Below, piece by piece: positions 36,356 to 50,104 of a stretch of DNA of 64,000 nt. The DNA is taken from positions 54,413 to 118,412 of the forward strand of contig JTDE01001947.1 in the NCBI GenBank assembly GCA_014338405.1, written 5' to 3'. The stretch comes from Paragonimus skrjabini miyazakii. Taxonomy: Eukaryota; Platyhelminthes; Trematoda; Plagiorchiida; Troglotrematidae. Position 1 is the stretch's first letter; each line of letters begins with the position of its first letter. The notes under the pieces were generated by a model. The model did not search any database, was not told the origin of the DNA, and worked only from the letters and a program-made list of their open reading frames with translations. Made by a program: the position numbers and the translations under genes.

Positions 36356-37816
36356 CAGGAATATTTGTAAAATTTCGAGACCTGTCTGACCTTATGTTTT
36401 TCGTACGGTTCTTGACACATTAAAGTTGAACTGAACCAGTTGCTTCTTCCGGAGCCCAGGTGTCCCACCTGTTCTTCTTTCTAAATATTCTCTCGACTTT
36501 GTGATCCGCTTCTTCGAGGTATGGAACACTCAAAAGTCCTGTTTCTAATTCCCATCACTACCTAGTACGTCTGAATAAGTGTTGTGGAAACAGTTGTATG
36601 AGAATCTGCTTGGTTATGTCATTACGCAGCTAACCCTCAAAGGGTCTTTGCGCTGTCTCAAATCCATTGAAGTAGAAATAATGTGAGTCGACTGTCATGT
36701 TTTCAAGGCATGTTAGCATCATTAGGGTTAGTGACGAATTCGTCATAGTTTCATTGGTCGACTTGGTCATTCCGAGTCAAATAGAACACGCGTCATTTTA
36801 GCAGTATGTGCACTGTATGGCTGACGATTTATCATCGTCAAACGGACAGACGGTGAAACGGTTGTCGTATCTCCATGTTTGGATATCCAACAAAGATAGC
36901 TAGTATTTTAAAGTTCTATAATCAAATTCACGTTTTATGACAACCGAAATCTGCAAATCACGGTTTGCCGCTACATTGGTTGATGGAAGTTTGTTACTAA
37001 CGAAGGCCCAGTTATGTACATCAGTGTCAAACTCAGTGGACTTCAGTGATCAATGTGTGAGATGGTGTTACGGTTACCGGAGAGTAGGCGGAATTAGATC
37101 AGCTCTGATGCGTAATATGCCTGTCAACACAACTGATGATCCAAAGCACGTCCCAGAGTGTTGGGGATTCAGGTGTAACTTCGTGGAGCCGAAGATATCT
37201 AATAAAATGTACTGATATCACCGTATATTTGCAACATGAGGTATGAGATCTCGCTGAGTCGGTTTAAAGAACTTAGGTCCTTCCGTTACTTACGTTTGTG
37301 ATCTTACATTCTGGATAGACTAGTGACTAATGGATTTGATCAGTTTAAAACTATCAGGCATAGGTTGTTGGAAAGTTCTTGTGAGAAAATGAAAGCAATG
37401 TAGGTAGTGACTTCAGAATGCTTCGCCCTCCACTTAACCAGTAATACTGATTCATAACCTAGGAACTAAAGAGATAGAGGTCAAACCAAGCTCCAGGGAT
37501 GTACTGAATTGAAGGCTGTTCGTGATTAGCATAGCATGTTGATGTGACGAGTAAACTGTGCTCAGCAGGAATGAACTACTTTCATTCATCTGGGTCAATC
37601 ACTTGCTCCGGTGTAACTCGGTGTCCTTAGAAACTGACCTCCATTGTTTCGCACAACCCTATGAGTCAAATCGTAGACAGCTTTGCTTTTGCTGACATCC
37701 TGCATGTTCTGTTGTATTCAATCAAGATGTTAGAGACGAGATAGAATTGGAACGCACGTGTTCATCAATTGTCCCATTTTGGTGCGTTTGTTCATATTGT
37801 TTCAAATATCGTCCGC
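36356..37816. other. No recognisable feature
   Basis: Short frames only (for example 36937-37215, plus, unrecognised). No repeat is identified. Confidence 0.4.
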
Positions 37817-38466
37817 ATGTTTCCGTTTTGTTCATGAACTCATGTGAACAGATTAAATTATGATTACATGCACTAGATTTTTGACTGAGAAAAAAACAAC
37901 TATTTCATACATAGCCTTCACACGATTGTCGCATATATGTGTATAAGTTTACCTTTATGCCAAAGAGTTCAAAAATGTGACTACTTCTACTGTAACCAGC
38001 AATAACATTGTGCCACTCAAGGCGTACGAAGGAACTTCCGAAATATTTTGCATATACTTGATATAATCAATATGGTTGAGTGCAAGAAATACGTTGCTGT
38101 ATGGACCGTTGTTGTTTCAAACGTCCTCTGATATTTCATTGTTTTCCGACACCTGTCAAAAATAAAGTGAGACAAATCGTTCACCTCACAATCTAAAATT
38201 CCAAAGGTGTGTCAGTCAAAAGCATAGTGCAAAATCATTGCGAACATATTCCTTCGTACGCCTTGAGTGGCACAATGTTATTGCTGGTTACAGTAGAAGT
38301 AGTCACATTTTTGAACTCTTTGGCATAAAGGTAAACTTATACACATGTATGTGACAGTCGTGTGAAGGCTATGTATGAAATAGTTGTTTTTTTCTCCGTC
38401 AAAAATCCAGTGCATGTAATCATAATTTAATCTGTTCTCATGAGTTCATGAACAAAACAGAAGCAT
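37817..38466. mobile_element. 650-bp fold-back (long-TIR) element
   Basis: Two arms of 218 bp, 37817-38034 and 38249-38466, are reverse complements with only a few mismatches, around a 214-bp centre. The ends read ATGTTTCCGTTTTGTTCATG and its near-complement. No open frame is worth noting. The centre and right arm recur, diverged, at about 51.50-51.80 kb. The shape fits a non-autonomous fold-back or MITE element; no target-site duplication is visible. Confidence 0.75.
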
Positions 38467-38825
38467 GAGGATGTGTGATGATTCCAGGAATACAGAAAGG
38501 AAGTAGTTAACTTAGCACAACTACAGAGCTAGCTTCAACGCAACAGTAATAACAGCCGAATTGAGCAAAGCAGGTAATTTACCTCTCGGGCGCAATTGTA
38601 CAACTTATTGTCAGCAATGTAATAAAACAACAGTAATGAGAATTAGAATTAGTGAAAATCACTACAGAATGATATTTGAATCAGCAAACGTACATGTTGG
38701 GAGGAGGAATAACTGAAGTTCAACTGTTGGATAGTAAACCGAATGGTTTGGATTTCCTGCACATTGTCCATTCTCAACTGTACGCATGCTGGTTCATTAC
38801 TTCGCTCGACATTCGGCACGAACGT
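38467..38825. repeat. Sequence shared with 51829-51970
   Basis: From about 38690 (GTTGGGAGG[AG]GGAATAACTGAAG) to 38830 the sequence aligns with 51835-51970, diverged. The first 200 bases after the fold-back element are missing at the second site. Confidence 0.5.
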
Positions 38826-39040
38826 GAGAAAATAAATCATCCAGTCAACAGATATTGTAGAGACAGCATCTCAACTTTATCACGGTTCAGTTTCAACTAC
38901 TATATGGACGACGTCTAGTTATGCACTAACATCTCAGGCATAAGAGAATTTAGGAGGGCACCAATGATTTGTTTGGCATTTATGAACAAAGTTCTTTCCA
39001 AACAAGAAAAGAGATTGTAGTCTAATAGTTGCAAACTCAA
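38826..39040. repeat. 215-bp dispersed repeat, copy 1
   Basis: Matches 53892-54106 over the full 215 bp with no gap and about ten substitutions by eye. It starts GAGAAAATAAA and ends AGTTGCAAACTCAA. No terminal repeat or coding frame is recognised. Confidence 0.85.
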
Positions 39041-39043
39041 ACA

Positions 39044-39700
39044 GTCAGCAGTGAGGGGTGGTTGCCTCAAGTTTCGCAGAGATAGAGTAGAGTACCAGTT
39101 CTGCATTTCAACGTTACAGACTACCGAACAATGCACGCTGGATAACTTGACAACCATTCGAAGATCAGAAAAAGTCAGCCGGTTGAAACGTTACCGAGAA
39201 ACAGCTGAGAGCTTACTTTTCCCCAACCGACGCATATATTTATATAAGATTTTGTTTACACGAGCTTTCAGTATGATATTTTGTTGTACAAATTTAGTGT
39301 GCTCACAGATTTCTCGCTTTCACTCACTTTGAACAGGGAATAAGGCATCTGGACCTTTCAGGATACCCGCTAGTTTAAGCTTTACGAATAGGTGAGGACC
39401 GTGGTCAAAGAGATCACGTGTTCTATGTGGGAGACTTGAGCGTGGAGAGAAAATTACACGACTTGCGCGGAACGACTGAAGTATTCGCACTTTGGGTTAT
39501 CGTTAAAATAGGTCCGGTGGAAGTTTCAGATTGCTGACCCTTTCGCTAATTGTTGAAATCATTAGATATAAGATGCAAAGTCAATAGTGAGTGACCACTG
39601 GGATTACTTGGCCGTTCGGTGACCACTCTGTCTACTAAGTGGCTCTAGTTTGTTAGAATCGGGTGAGACGGGGAAGGGATGTCACCATAATGATGCGGCG
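39044..39700. repeat. Diverged dispersed repeat R2, copy 2
   Basis: Colinear with 18422-19152. It represents the state of the site without PLE 2: after TGATGCGGCG the sequence continues into unrelated DNA. Confidence 0.65.
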
Positions 39701-40334
39701 TTGCAGCACTACTATGCTGTGTCCGCACCTCCTGTCATGTCAGTACTGTCAAAGACGCCGAGAATTCGTCCTCACAGTCAAATCGAGGCAGGGCTAATCA
39801 AATTGTCTTGCGAATGTTGAAGTCGCTCATAATAAACAAATGACAAAAATACTGAAGTCCAAGGAAATTCTGTAGAATGTCAGAGCATCATCATTCGTAG
39901 TAGCGAATGCAGAAAGGCGATATATTAAGAGTGTGTCTTGGACACACAGTTCTACACAGAGCTCGGTATCTGTGCCTGCCGGGAAAATCCGATTAAAGAA
40001 TACTCCCCAGCACTGCTCGAGGGAGGTGACACGATACTCACAGCTCTCAGAGACGTTCAGTTTGACTCGATAGGATCAATATTATGACCTGTTTCTATAC
40101 TGTGATAAACAATGTGCCATCATGTTTTGATCCTCATGTACTGTTGAATTTCCTGTTGTCATTCAGTATAGACACTATTACATCAGTAAGCCAATTCTCA
40201 CCTCGTGGGAGGTTCTTCAAAGTTGTGGTCGTTGGAGCTGACCATGGTAGAGTGAATTTTATTAAAAGCATGTTCAGTGTATGTTTGACGCAAGTTTTGG
40301 TATGCGGTCCGGAAAATATTGAAGAATTCACCAA
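39701..40334. other. No recognisable gene
   Basis: An open frame at 40084-40338 (84 codons, plus) is not recognised. A minus-strand frame overlaps it. I see no other support for coding. Confidence 0.4.
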
Positions 40335-40797
40335 TTAACATGCCTATACCAAATTTTATCGTTCACTTCAAAACAACTCAGCAGAAATAAAATTATGATT
40401 GTTCCCTGTGTGTGTGATGTATCACCTGCGATATCGTTTACAACCGAGATAAGCATTCAATGAAACGATAGGGAACTCGAAATTCCACAAAATCCTGTAT
40501 AAACCATGAAGAGTTTGTCGTACGTAGCATCAGATTCAGAGTTGAAATTGAATTAAAGCCTATGTATCGAAGTTGCATGAACGTGTTATTGAGTAAGTCA
40601 ATACGGCAATAGAATCATATGAATACCAAGATATATTTCTCTTTGAGCCTGCTTCTCATGTGAACTAAAAACGACTCTCATTTTGCATGAGCATATCGAA
40701 GTGCCAATCATAATGAACTTCCCAAATGATCAATGTAGAAGTTTGGCACAATTGACAAATCAGAGAAGGCTTTTTTAGTTAACTAGGTAGGCGTGTG

Positions 40798-40804
40798 CTA
40801 TATA
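40798..40804 (+). promoter_or_regulatory. TATA box of protease gene B
   Basis: CTATATA, 55 bases before the ATG, in the same place as in gene A and within conserved upstream sequence (CAATTCCAAGTCAGCAGAAA before the ATG). Confidence 0.6.
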
Positions 40805-40858
40805 ACTGTAGTGTGAAATCCTGAAAAAGACAACTGGTCAATTCCAAGTCAGCAGAAA

Positions 40859-43800
40859 ATGTTTCTTTTAATATTCACGTTGAACGTGGCCACGTTTTTA
40901 CGTAAGTTATGTGGAAATGTTGATATACAAATTGTACTGGCGCTTTGCTTTGCTTACTTTTACAGCACTTTTTAAATAACCATTATCACATCTAGCAATG
41001 TCACCGCGTAAATCGCCATTATACTTGGTCGAAGTCAACGAGTTGCACCTAGCGCATACTATTCCTAATCACTCTCAATGCATTGCAGTTACACAATACT
41101 TTAGGATGTCTAACTCATTCGAGAGAAGGTGTTTGGTAGCAAAGATTGAGTTAAATAAGTCGTCGAGGTTGCTAAAGTAGGTTGCAAAAGCACGGGTTAC
41201 ATATGCCGGTAGAATACCGAATCACAAATGAAAAATAAACTCCATGTTCGGAAGACATTGTACACACGGGCTGCGGTATAATGGTTAAAAAATAAAACCA
41301 TCTGGTATTGTTATGTGAATTATGAACAGTTTTGAAACCCTTCAGTTATCCACCTGTTTAAGGTTGACTGCATAACCACCAAACTGTCAGAGGTACATGT
41401 CCTCAGCCCAAATTAACTTGACCATAACAGATATAGTATCTGCACCTTTGGTAAAATATATATCACGGAAGTGGAAAATACATCATTCAACTGTGTAATC
41501 AGCAACTATCGACAAAAGTGAATTTTCTATATACTCTCAGTACTCGCTTAGTTGCGGTGAGAAAAAGTGTCGCAATGCAAAACGTGCTGAATGCATGCAT
41601 GGTTGATTTGTACAAAATCCGCCCTTATTTCCCGATAAGTAGTTACGAAATTTTGTATTGCAGCATATAGCTGTTTGAAAGTTGAACGATACACTACGAT
41701 GCTCAGTTATATAAAGGTTTCTCTTGACAGTGACTGTGTACCATGCTTAAAGCACCCTCTTTGATTCACTCTTGTGATCCGTAGCAGAAGTACATATTTC
41801 GCGGAGCATTTCAAACGGGATTTCTGCTCGAAGTTACATCAATAAAGACTGGCTTTTTATGCAACAAGTAAAAACTGGCATCGCTAAACTTTTCAACGTT
41901 CACTCAGTCAGCATTTAGTTGGGCTTTAGAGGTTGGAATTGTTTACATCTTACTGAACCCAATAAACCTGTCTACAGTTTGTATTTAAATAGTCCATTGG
42001 ACTGTGGGGGCATATTCCTGATTCATTATATAGTCTGCAGTGTAACATGCTAACGTTAGCAGATAATCAAAATGCCGCATGTCATTGGAGAACAAACGAG
42101 GAAATAGAATATAAAAATCCTAATCTATTGCAGTCTAGACGATCAAATGAGTTGACACAATCCAGTAGATTAGAACAGGCATTTTCAATGTACTCGCCTG
42201 AACACAATTCGTGCATGTTTTGGATAATTTGGGCTATAAGAACAGAGAATTGCTTGGAAACTGTGCGGAAGTTTATCAAAACCCATTGGATATACTTATA
42301 ATAACTGATTCAATTATTGATTCGTCTAACCATTAATCTCTCACTTATAGCCTCAGGCTCTTCGCTTGAAATAAACAAAAGAATTATCGGTGGAACACAC
42401 GCTCAGGATGGAAGTTACCCCTGGAGTGCTTACATTAAGTACGTATCAAAGGAATACAGAAGTTCCTGTGGTGCGACTATTATTAGTAACCAATGGTTGC
42501 TCACAGCTGCCCACTGTATGTGGCCCGTAGGGTACATTGAGTAAGTGCGTCCATTTTTGTTCTGTTATTAAGTTGTCTCGTCAATTTACTTCTAATATGT
42601 AGCGAGTTGAAGTGGGATAGCAACAAATATTCATGTTTAGTCTGTAGTTCCAGGTATATAAACCAACACTGATATGAATTAACTGCATAGTTCACTAAAT
42701 CATAGAAAGAAAGCACCATGTCAGTATACGTACTTTGTGGTAATGAAATACTCAGGATACCCCGGTGACCACATGTGTATATGGCTGATTTGTTGCAGAT
42801 TACATAATCTTCGGAGTACTCTCATTGTGAGACTTGGATAAACGTTGACTGAAATCGGGATAAAAACAATCATAGTTTTAGAATGGAATGAAAACCAGGT
42901 GTTCAATATGATGTTTTGTTGATGAGCATGTTGTTCACAGAATGCAGTTTAGCTTCCAACAGAACGTGTACACAAGAAAATGTTTACTAATGCTGAAAAT
43001 ACTGATTATCCTCCACTGATTCTTACGTAGAGAATTTTTTGAATTCCTATTTCAAGCTTAAACAGGCCAGAACTCTGGCATGTGCAAATTGGAAGGATGA
43101 AAGTTGTAGTGAGTTTCGTCTTTCATGCATTTCTAAGCACCTTCTCAGAATGAGTGCATACAATAAAATCAACAGCCGTGTGAACGTTTTTTTTACAAGG
43201 AGAGGATCAATACATGCAATAAAAAGTGCAGCGTGAACTTTGTACATGTACTGTACAGTACTGTCTTCACGCGATTTTAGTGACACAATTTCCCTCACTG
43301 CTTTAGATGCGACCGACGATAGCAGTTCTTCCAGGGAAAACGTAAAAATTTGCCAAATCATATGATTATATCACATCGTTGGTAACTCTAGGAAACAAAT
43401 AAACTGGTTATAGAGATATCTGTCCATAAACGCTGAAAACACGACAGCACGAAACCTAAGCATAATGTCTGACACACCTGTCTGAATTTTAACAAGACCC
43501 ATCCATCTTTCACTGCGATCACTATGCATTTATGCTGGGACGATGTTTTCTGTGTACTTAGGTAGGCCATTTTGTCCTCAATTCCTATGTATCTATTGAT
43601 CGCCAGGTTTTACATACACAATCGGGATTCCCTACCACGAGGTTGTTACAGTATCAAGTGGATGTTGATAATGCAGCTGATGGCAAGGCGACTTTAACGC
43701 TTACCTAGAGATGCATTTCCAGAAGCGATTAAATACTGGTCGCAAAATCAACTATAATTCTGGAAGATTTCTAGGAAAAATTTAGAAAAATAGATCAGTT

Positions 43801-46800
43801 TGCCACTAAATTTGCTAATTTCATTCTTAACTACTGTTATGTTGTTAGACACATTTACTTGTCTGTAAACTCTGAGGTATATTTTACATCTAGGCTGGGA
43901 GTGAGCACACACCAGAAGAACAGATTATTGATGGAAATCGGCATTCATATTACAGGTATGTTTATGAAAGAGAAACCTAATCATAACGAACACACATGAA
44001 TTGTGGTATATTTGCTGACTTGTTTCATATTAGTTCGCATATGCTTTTTTCCAATGAGTGATTGTTCGGACATAGTTCTATGTGGTAAAGATGACGACGG
44101 ACCATCGAATTGAAGCCAACTTTGGCTGACAATGTGACCAATCTGTGGCGTTGCGAAAGTTCATTCTATTATCAAGTATTGGCAGAATCATCGTTATGAA
44201 ATTATCTGACAGTGCTTGCCCAAATTAGCAACGCTCATGTAAAGGGCGCAAACTGCTATACTACTGGTTTGTAATAATAGCAGAATGAGTGTAACATATG
44301 TATATCGGTTTTGTACAAATCATCATTATACATAGTGTCAACTCGCTTCTAGTTTACACAGCTTATTTTTCAACATTTACGTAGATTCCGCAAGCTATGA
44401 AAATCAACCATAACAATTACTGGCACAACACAGTCCAAAAATGTGTGCGTTCATATATTTGTATGATTCAGTGGTTAGCGATTGTTGTCAACATATTCTT
44501 TAATATTCCGATTACTTCTGATTATTTCGAACTACCCACAAGATATTTTTTTGCGTGCTCGTGCAAAATCAACCTTTGGAATAAGAGACATTTCACCGAA
44601 TGTAACAAAATCCAATTATAGAAAATCTGGAAGAGTATAGCAAGCAACTATAACAGGTTAACAAACTGGACGATATAGACGAGTGAGGCATTCGTCGCGG
44701 TATATGTGTGACTTTAAAGGTGAATAAAACTGCTAATTAGTCAGAGAAACACGGTTTACATTCATGGCTACAAATTCAATTTGCATGAGACGTTAACCGT
44801 TTTGGTTTCCCGTCTATATCAGCGTTTCACGAACTGTGGTCATTCGTTACTTACCTATATAACCTGTCCGTAGTCTAATACGGGTTCATTGTACGACAGG
44901 ATACCATAACCACGCTTAATAAAAAGCAATGTATTTACAATACATCTTGGTTATCGCAATGATAGCAAACAAACTTTATTCCGCTTTTATATATGTAAAA
45001 TATTTTCAAATGGCTATAAAGATGGTTTCTCTTATACTATATATCTTGCTTATAAAGAAAAGATCAGTTGAAGACAGAAAATCTTCGCTTTCATGTGGAG
45101 AGAATAATATTCCATCCGAATCATGAAATCGGTAAGATAACACCAGGTTTGATTAAAAATAAATTGCCTTTGAAACATTATTAGCTTAATTGTTGTGTTT
45201 TGTCTATTGCGGAGTGCCACGGATAAGGGATTTTAGCTCAAGGCTAACATTAGCAGTACAGTTTATAAAAATTTGTCACAAGCAATATGTGACTCTTTGT
45301 ACCAAAACGTGATTATTTATCTCATGACCGTGCACATATTGAAAATCTTCCTACTAGACAGTCCATAACGCATGGACTTATGGTAAGGGACGCGACTGGG
45401 GCCAAATATAGAACAATACAGTTGCATAGGTGGGAATGTAAGTATCTCACTATAACCGTTATCATGAAACTACAACCAGAAGTACACGAGGAGAACAAGT
45501 ACGCCTTACTTCAAGGAGAATTAATATGTTATAGGCCGGTGTGTATTTTTTAATAAAAAAATAAAACACAGGCGTGCAGTAACGAACTAGTTTTTGAATC
45601 AGTTACGTCACATAACAACTGGGTTTGTAAAGCAAACAAACAACTTATATACGCTCCGTACAATGCTAAAGGTACACTAAGAACATCTTGTTTAGTTGCA
45701 CAACTTTCACATTAGGTCAGATTGAAACACTAATACACAATTTTTTGTAAAACATAACTTGGTTCGTGTGAAACGCTTAATTGTAACGAATGCCGTATTT
45801 GTTCCATCTTCCCCATTATATCTGCGAATCATTTGTACACACCATTCCTATTGTTCAACATGCAATGCTCACTCTCTATCCAGGCCTTCTGGAATATGAC
45901 ATAGCTCTTATGAAGATCAAAGGACGCATACCGTATATGTGGGGAAAATCCGTACCCGCATCACTGCCCATAAGTAAACAAATCAGGCAGTGGACTTCGG
46001 GGGACAGAAAATGCACCATTGTTGGTTGGGGCTGCACAAAACCCCGGGGTAATACGACTGATGTTGCCTCAGTTGCAGAACTAAAGGTGTTATATGATCA
46101 GACTTGCGGCCAGTTGTTAATCGGTGTGAACAAAGACCATGAGTTCTGTGCTGGTTACTACAATTCAAGTGTAGGGCTATGTCATGTGAGCCAATTTTGA
46201 TAATGTTCGTATAAATACGATAGAACCGAGTAAAATTTCATTTATCATTAACTAAGATCACATCAATCGTTTTTCACTGGAGTGCGTTATATTGTTGTGG
46301 AAGGTTTTATCAGATAATGGAATTTAACCGATGAATCATTCAGTTAGTTTGTTATTTATAAATTTACATACACTTTATAAGGATGCCAGTAATTGATGTA
46401 ATCGATGAGAACCCACTGTAGTCGTTACATTTTTAACTACATTTGATCAAAATGCATATCAGGTTGTCTTCACTAGAATCAATCACGATTGCCGCCCAGC
46501 TTTGCGTTACCATTGATTTTTCTGAAGGATATGAATGAANNNNNNNNNNNNNNNNNNNNNNNNNNNNNNNNNNNNNNNNNNNNNNNNNNNNNNNNNNNNN
46601 NNNNNNNNNNNNNNNNNNNNNNNNNNNNNNNNNNNNNNNATATACATTGTTACTCACTCCCGATCAAAATGCATATCAGGTTGTCTTCACTAGAATCAAT
46701 CACGATTGCCGCCCAGCTTTGCGTTACCATTGATTTTTCTGAAGGATATGAATGAAAAACGATTTTGTCTATCACATTACAACTACTTTTAATGATTCAC

Positions 46801-47511
46801 GCTAATCAATGCAATGTCAGTGTATGGAACTAGTAGGACGTATCAACTTAACGACCGACTCTTCATGGTCATGTCTATAATTTGTATTTCTCAAAAGAAA
46901 CTTACCTAATATCTACAAATTGCTTTTTTGATAAAAAGTGTTGAAAACCTATGTATACCAAAACGATATTCTTGTAGACTAGAACGCATTATGGTAAAAA
47001 GACAGCTGTCTTGTTGCGGACTAGCACCGTCGTTATTTCAGTTTATACTTAGGGTTGCTGTTATGATCAAGCATGCATCAAAACACTGATTAACATTGGG
47101 TCATTTAATTCAGAAAAAATACGGTGGAAAACGTCTGCGCGTAGGCACCTCGACAATTATATCGAACACTATAAAATCTATCCAGCTAGAGAAATCGACT
47201 TAATTTTATTACCCATCTAGTGCAACTGCTCAAGAAGTTGATAGCTAAAACATGTTGCTCAGAATGTCGAACAAGCGCCCCAAAAATGTGTTGCAACCTG
47301 TTGACCTCCGCTATATATTAATCCATTATTTCTATTGTGAATTCGACAGGGTGACAGTGGAAGCGGTCTAATTTATAAACATCATGGTTCAACGACAGTC
47401 ATAGGCGTGGCGAGTGGGTCAGATACAGAAGAGCCGCAAAGCTATCCCGGTGTCTTTGTACGGGTAGCGGCCTTCATCGACTGGATACAGACGGAAATGA
47501 AGCGAAGCTGA
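40859..47511 (+). CDS. S1 serine protease, gene B, 7 exons
   Basis: Exons: 40859-40901, 42351-42540, 43057-43108, 43894-43955, 45058-45131, 45884-46185, 47350-47511. All introns are GT-AG in the same phases as gene A; the frame is 294 residues. Signal peptide MFLLIFTLNVATFL; activation site NKR|IIGGT; TAAHC; micro-exon words LWHVQIGRMKVV, AGSEHTPEEQII, FHVERIIFHPNHEI; Asp in LLEYDIALMK; Ser in GDSGSG; end DWIQTEMKRS. The triad is complete, so it is likely an active secreted protease paralogue. Differences from A: exon 5 is one codon shorter; the Cys twelve residues into gene A's exon 7 region (LACKHH) is Tyr here (LIYKHH), which removes a disulfide partner of the KCTIVGWG cysteine; and CP before GDSG is CH. 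Intron 6 contains an assembly gap, so its true length is unknown. Confidence 0.9.
43504..44832. repeat. Near-identical tract shared with 23415-24745 (copy B)
   Basis: Partner of the gene A tract. Identity falls off abruptly after CCGTCTATATC at about 44820. It includes exon 4 of gene B unchanged. Confidence 0.9.
46445..46539. repeat. 95-bp direct repeat left of a gap
   Basis: The 95 bases before the N run are repeated without change at 46662-46756, right after the gap (only 22 bases of other sequence intervene). It lies in intron 6 of gene B. It is either a collapsed tandem repeat or a failed contig overlap. Confidence 0.9.
46540..46639. other. Assembly gap, 100 N
   Basis: Exactly 100 N, a placeholder of unknown true length, inside intron 6 of gene B. 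Confidence 0.99.
46662..46756. repeat. 95-bp direct repeat right of a gap
   Basis: Second, identical copy of 46445-46539. Confidence 0.9.
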
Positions 47512-50104
47512 ATGTAATATTAGATGAAACGATACGTAAATATATCGACATTGATCAGTAATTAGTTGTTATTGACATTTCAGGGGTATGTGAACAGTTG
47601 AATGACTTCTGGATGTCGGGCAAAATATGTGTGATACCCAAAAGTTGAGTGGGCCTGAGCAATTGAGCAAGAAATTGTAATTCCAGACTGCAAATATACA
47701 TCCTTTAACACCGACGTGCATCAGAATACGGTGAGATTGAGACCAACTGCGTGATCCATGATAAATTCAAGTAATGTGTGCTGAGGGCCATGGAAGATAG
47801 CAAAACTATACAATAATTTACGGCTTACAACGATGAAGCTGAACTGCTATCAACATTACAACTTCTAAAATATGTTGACTCAACAAAATACACTTGAGGG
47901 CACATGAACCTGAAATATTATTACCATGATCCACCCATCCGATTGAATTAAGCTTGGTCCAGTCGCATGTCGAGGACAGTGTGTTTGTAGTTCTCGGTCG
48001 ATAACTACCCCAAATCAAATGCTTCGGATAGAATTATAATGGACCAGTTCTGTAAACTATGACATAACTACTGAGCAATTGCATTGCGTCACACTGATGC
48101 CACAATATATAACTCTTGGTAACACGTCTGTCGTCTCGTTTCACCATAATGTTTGACCCCACACTGAAAAATACAGCTGGAAGCGCTACAATTTATATAA
48201 TCCTGGACTTGTTTCTCAGCCTTTCCTAAGAAAATGTACGCTAGTGTCCGGCCTAACGGACTACCCATAACAACAACGTTTATCTGTTCGCAAGCATCTC
48301 CCTCAGAATCAGAATACCAACCGCTTAACACAGATATTTGGACTTAACGGACGACAGTGCCATTAGGTGAAGCCAACCTAGAAATCGGTCGAAATTATAC
48401 TCTTACTGGATAATCTCGAATATTATATGGTACCGTGCAACAGTCGTAGGTTTAACCAGCAAAACCCTTTGTGGGGAAACCGTGAATCGACAGCCTCCAG
48501 TTGAGTACACATTAAAACGACTATATGGTAAAGTAAACTTTTTAATCTCCTGTAACATTTGAAACAGAATCATGAATTATATCTGTCGTCTGACGTACAA
48601 CATGGTATCAAGAACTATCGGATATGTTTTCGAGTTCATCAGAAAATTACAAATGGTTAGATGTTTTTGTAAGCATTTAAAGGAAGTTTCGCATGGAAAC
48701 TTTCACCTGAAGAAAAGGGTCGTGTGAGTTATTCTGTAATGTTTTAGAAACTAGTACATCTTTGCACCATTTAGGTAGTAAATGACAACTGGTAAATTCA
48801 GGATTAATCCGGATGAAGTATGATGTGAATAGGTCTGACAAACATCATGTTATGAACACGTTATTCCTATGAGTATGGTATTCCATAAACAGTTGAGGGC
48901 GTTCCAGTGTCCGTTTAAAAATGTAAACTTCATTTAACAAGTTGCCAATATAGTGCTAACACATACATTAGTTGTGTTGTGGGTAGTACGGTTGTTTTTA
49001 AATCATGTAGATTTGTGACATCACAGGATGTAAATGCGGGAGTTTTCACTGAGAACATTTGCACCAAACGTCCACGTTAATGGAATTCGTGTGACCTTGA
49101 GTGGTAGCGTTAAAACCATAAAAAGATTTTTACTAATTACAGTGCTTACGTTGTAGTGGTCAATTCCCTCCAAACCTATTTGAGTTTGAATCACAGAGTA
49201 ATTTGTGGTGCATCCAGCGAACTGCATCATTCGCTTAGAGAGACCCAACAAGTTTCTTGATGTAGTATATTGGTAAACTATTTGACGAATACAGTTGTTA
49301 TGATTCGCTCGTTCATTGGTACTCATGACTTATTAGTATGTGAAACGAGTATTGCCGGTGATTGCGTGTTTAATCCTTTTGACGAAATCTGTGTGAACTA
49401 AAAGCATTTCCGCATTGATGCAAAAATTTACCTCCATTGAAAGAAATATTCTCACATTTAGTAACTAACCACCAGATTGTTAACTCATACAAGAGAACGT
49501 TGTTAACAAATACCAATTGCAACTGTTGCCGGAATGACGCCTTGGCATAAGTTGACGTTGACAATAAAGAAAAAGTTGCAATTGGAACGATTATAATTGC
49601 ATACACCCCAATATAATTTTACTGGCATGACTTAGATGAATACAGACAATACAGACACTCGTTACATTAACTAATAAGTAGTTTGGCAGATTTATGGTTT
49701 TGGATGAGACCCAGTTGTGAAAAGTCAGAGCTTCGGCTGGATTCGAGCTACGAAGCTACAACAGGAACTCGGAAGTTTTCCATTCGGACTTGGTTACCCA
49801 CCCGTCTCGCTGACCCATATGGACTCCACCAAATGATCAAGGAAATCGAATGCCCCGGCAGGATTTCTCGAACAGTTTATGTTGGAATCCACCAACGCCA
49901 CTGTTAGATCAACATTCACCATTTCCAACCTGGACCATCTAGACGGAAATATATTTTTTGTTTCCCGTGTCTGTATTGTGGATAAACGCTGAATGGAGTC
50001 GCTAGAACCTGCAACTATTGCAAGTGTTTCAGAGGTAACCACTCGCAATTGAACGGTACTTCGTGTTCACGTCACTTTGATGAGGATAAAACTGTTGTAC
50101 GTGA
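47512..50104. other. Intergenic tail of unit 2
   Basis: No gene is recognised. From about 49.36 kb the sequence aligns with 31.89 kb onward in unit 1. Frames such as 49021-49326 (minus) are not supported. No AATAAA follows gene B closely. Confidence 0.4.
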
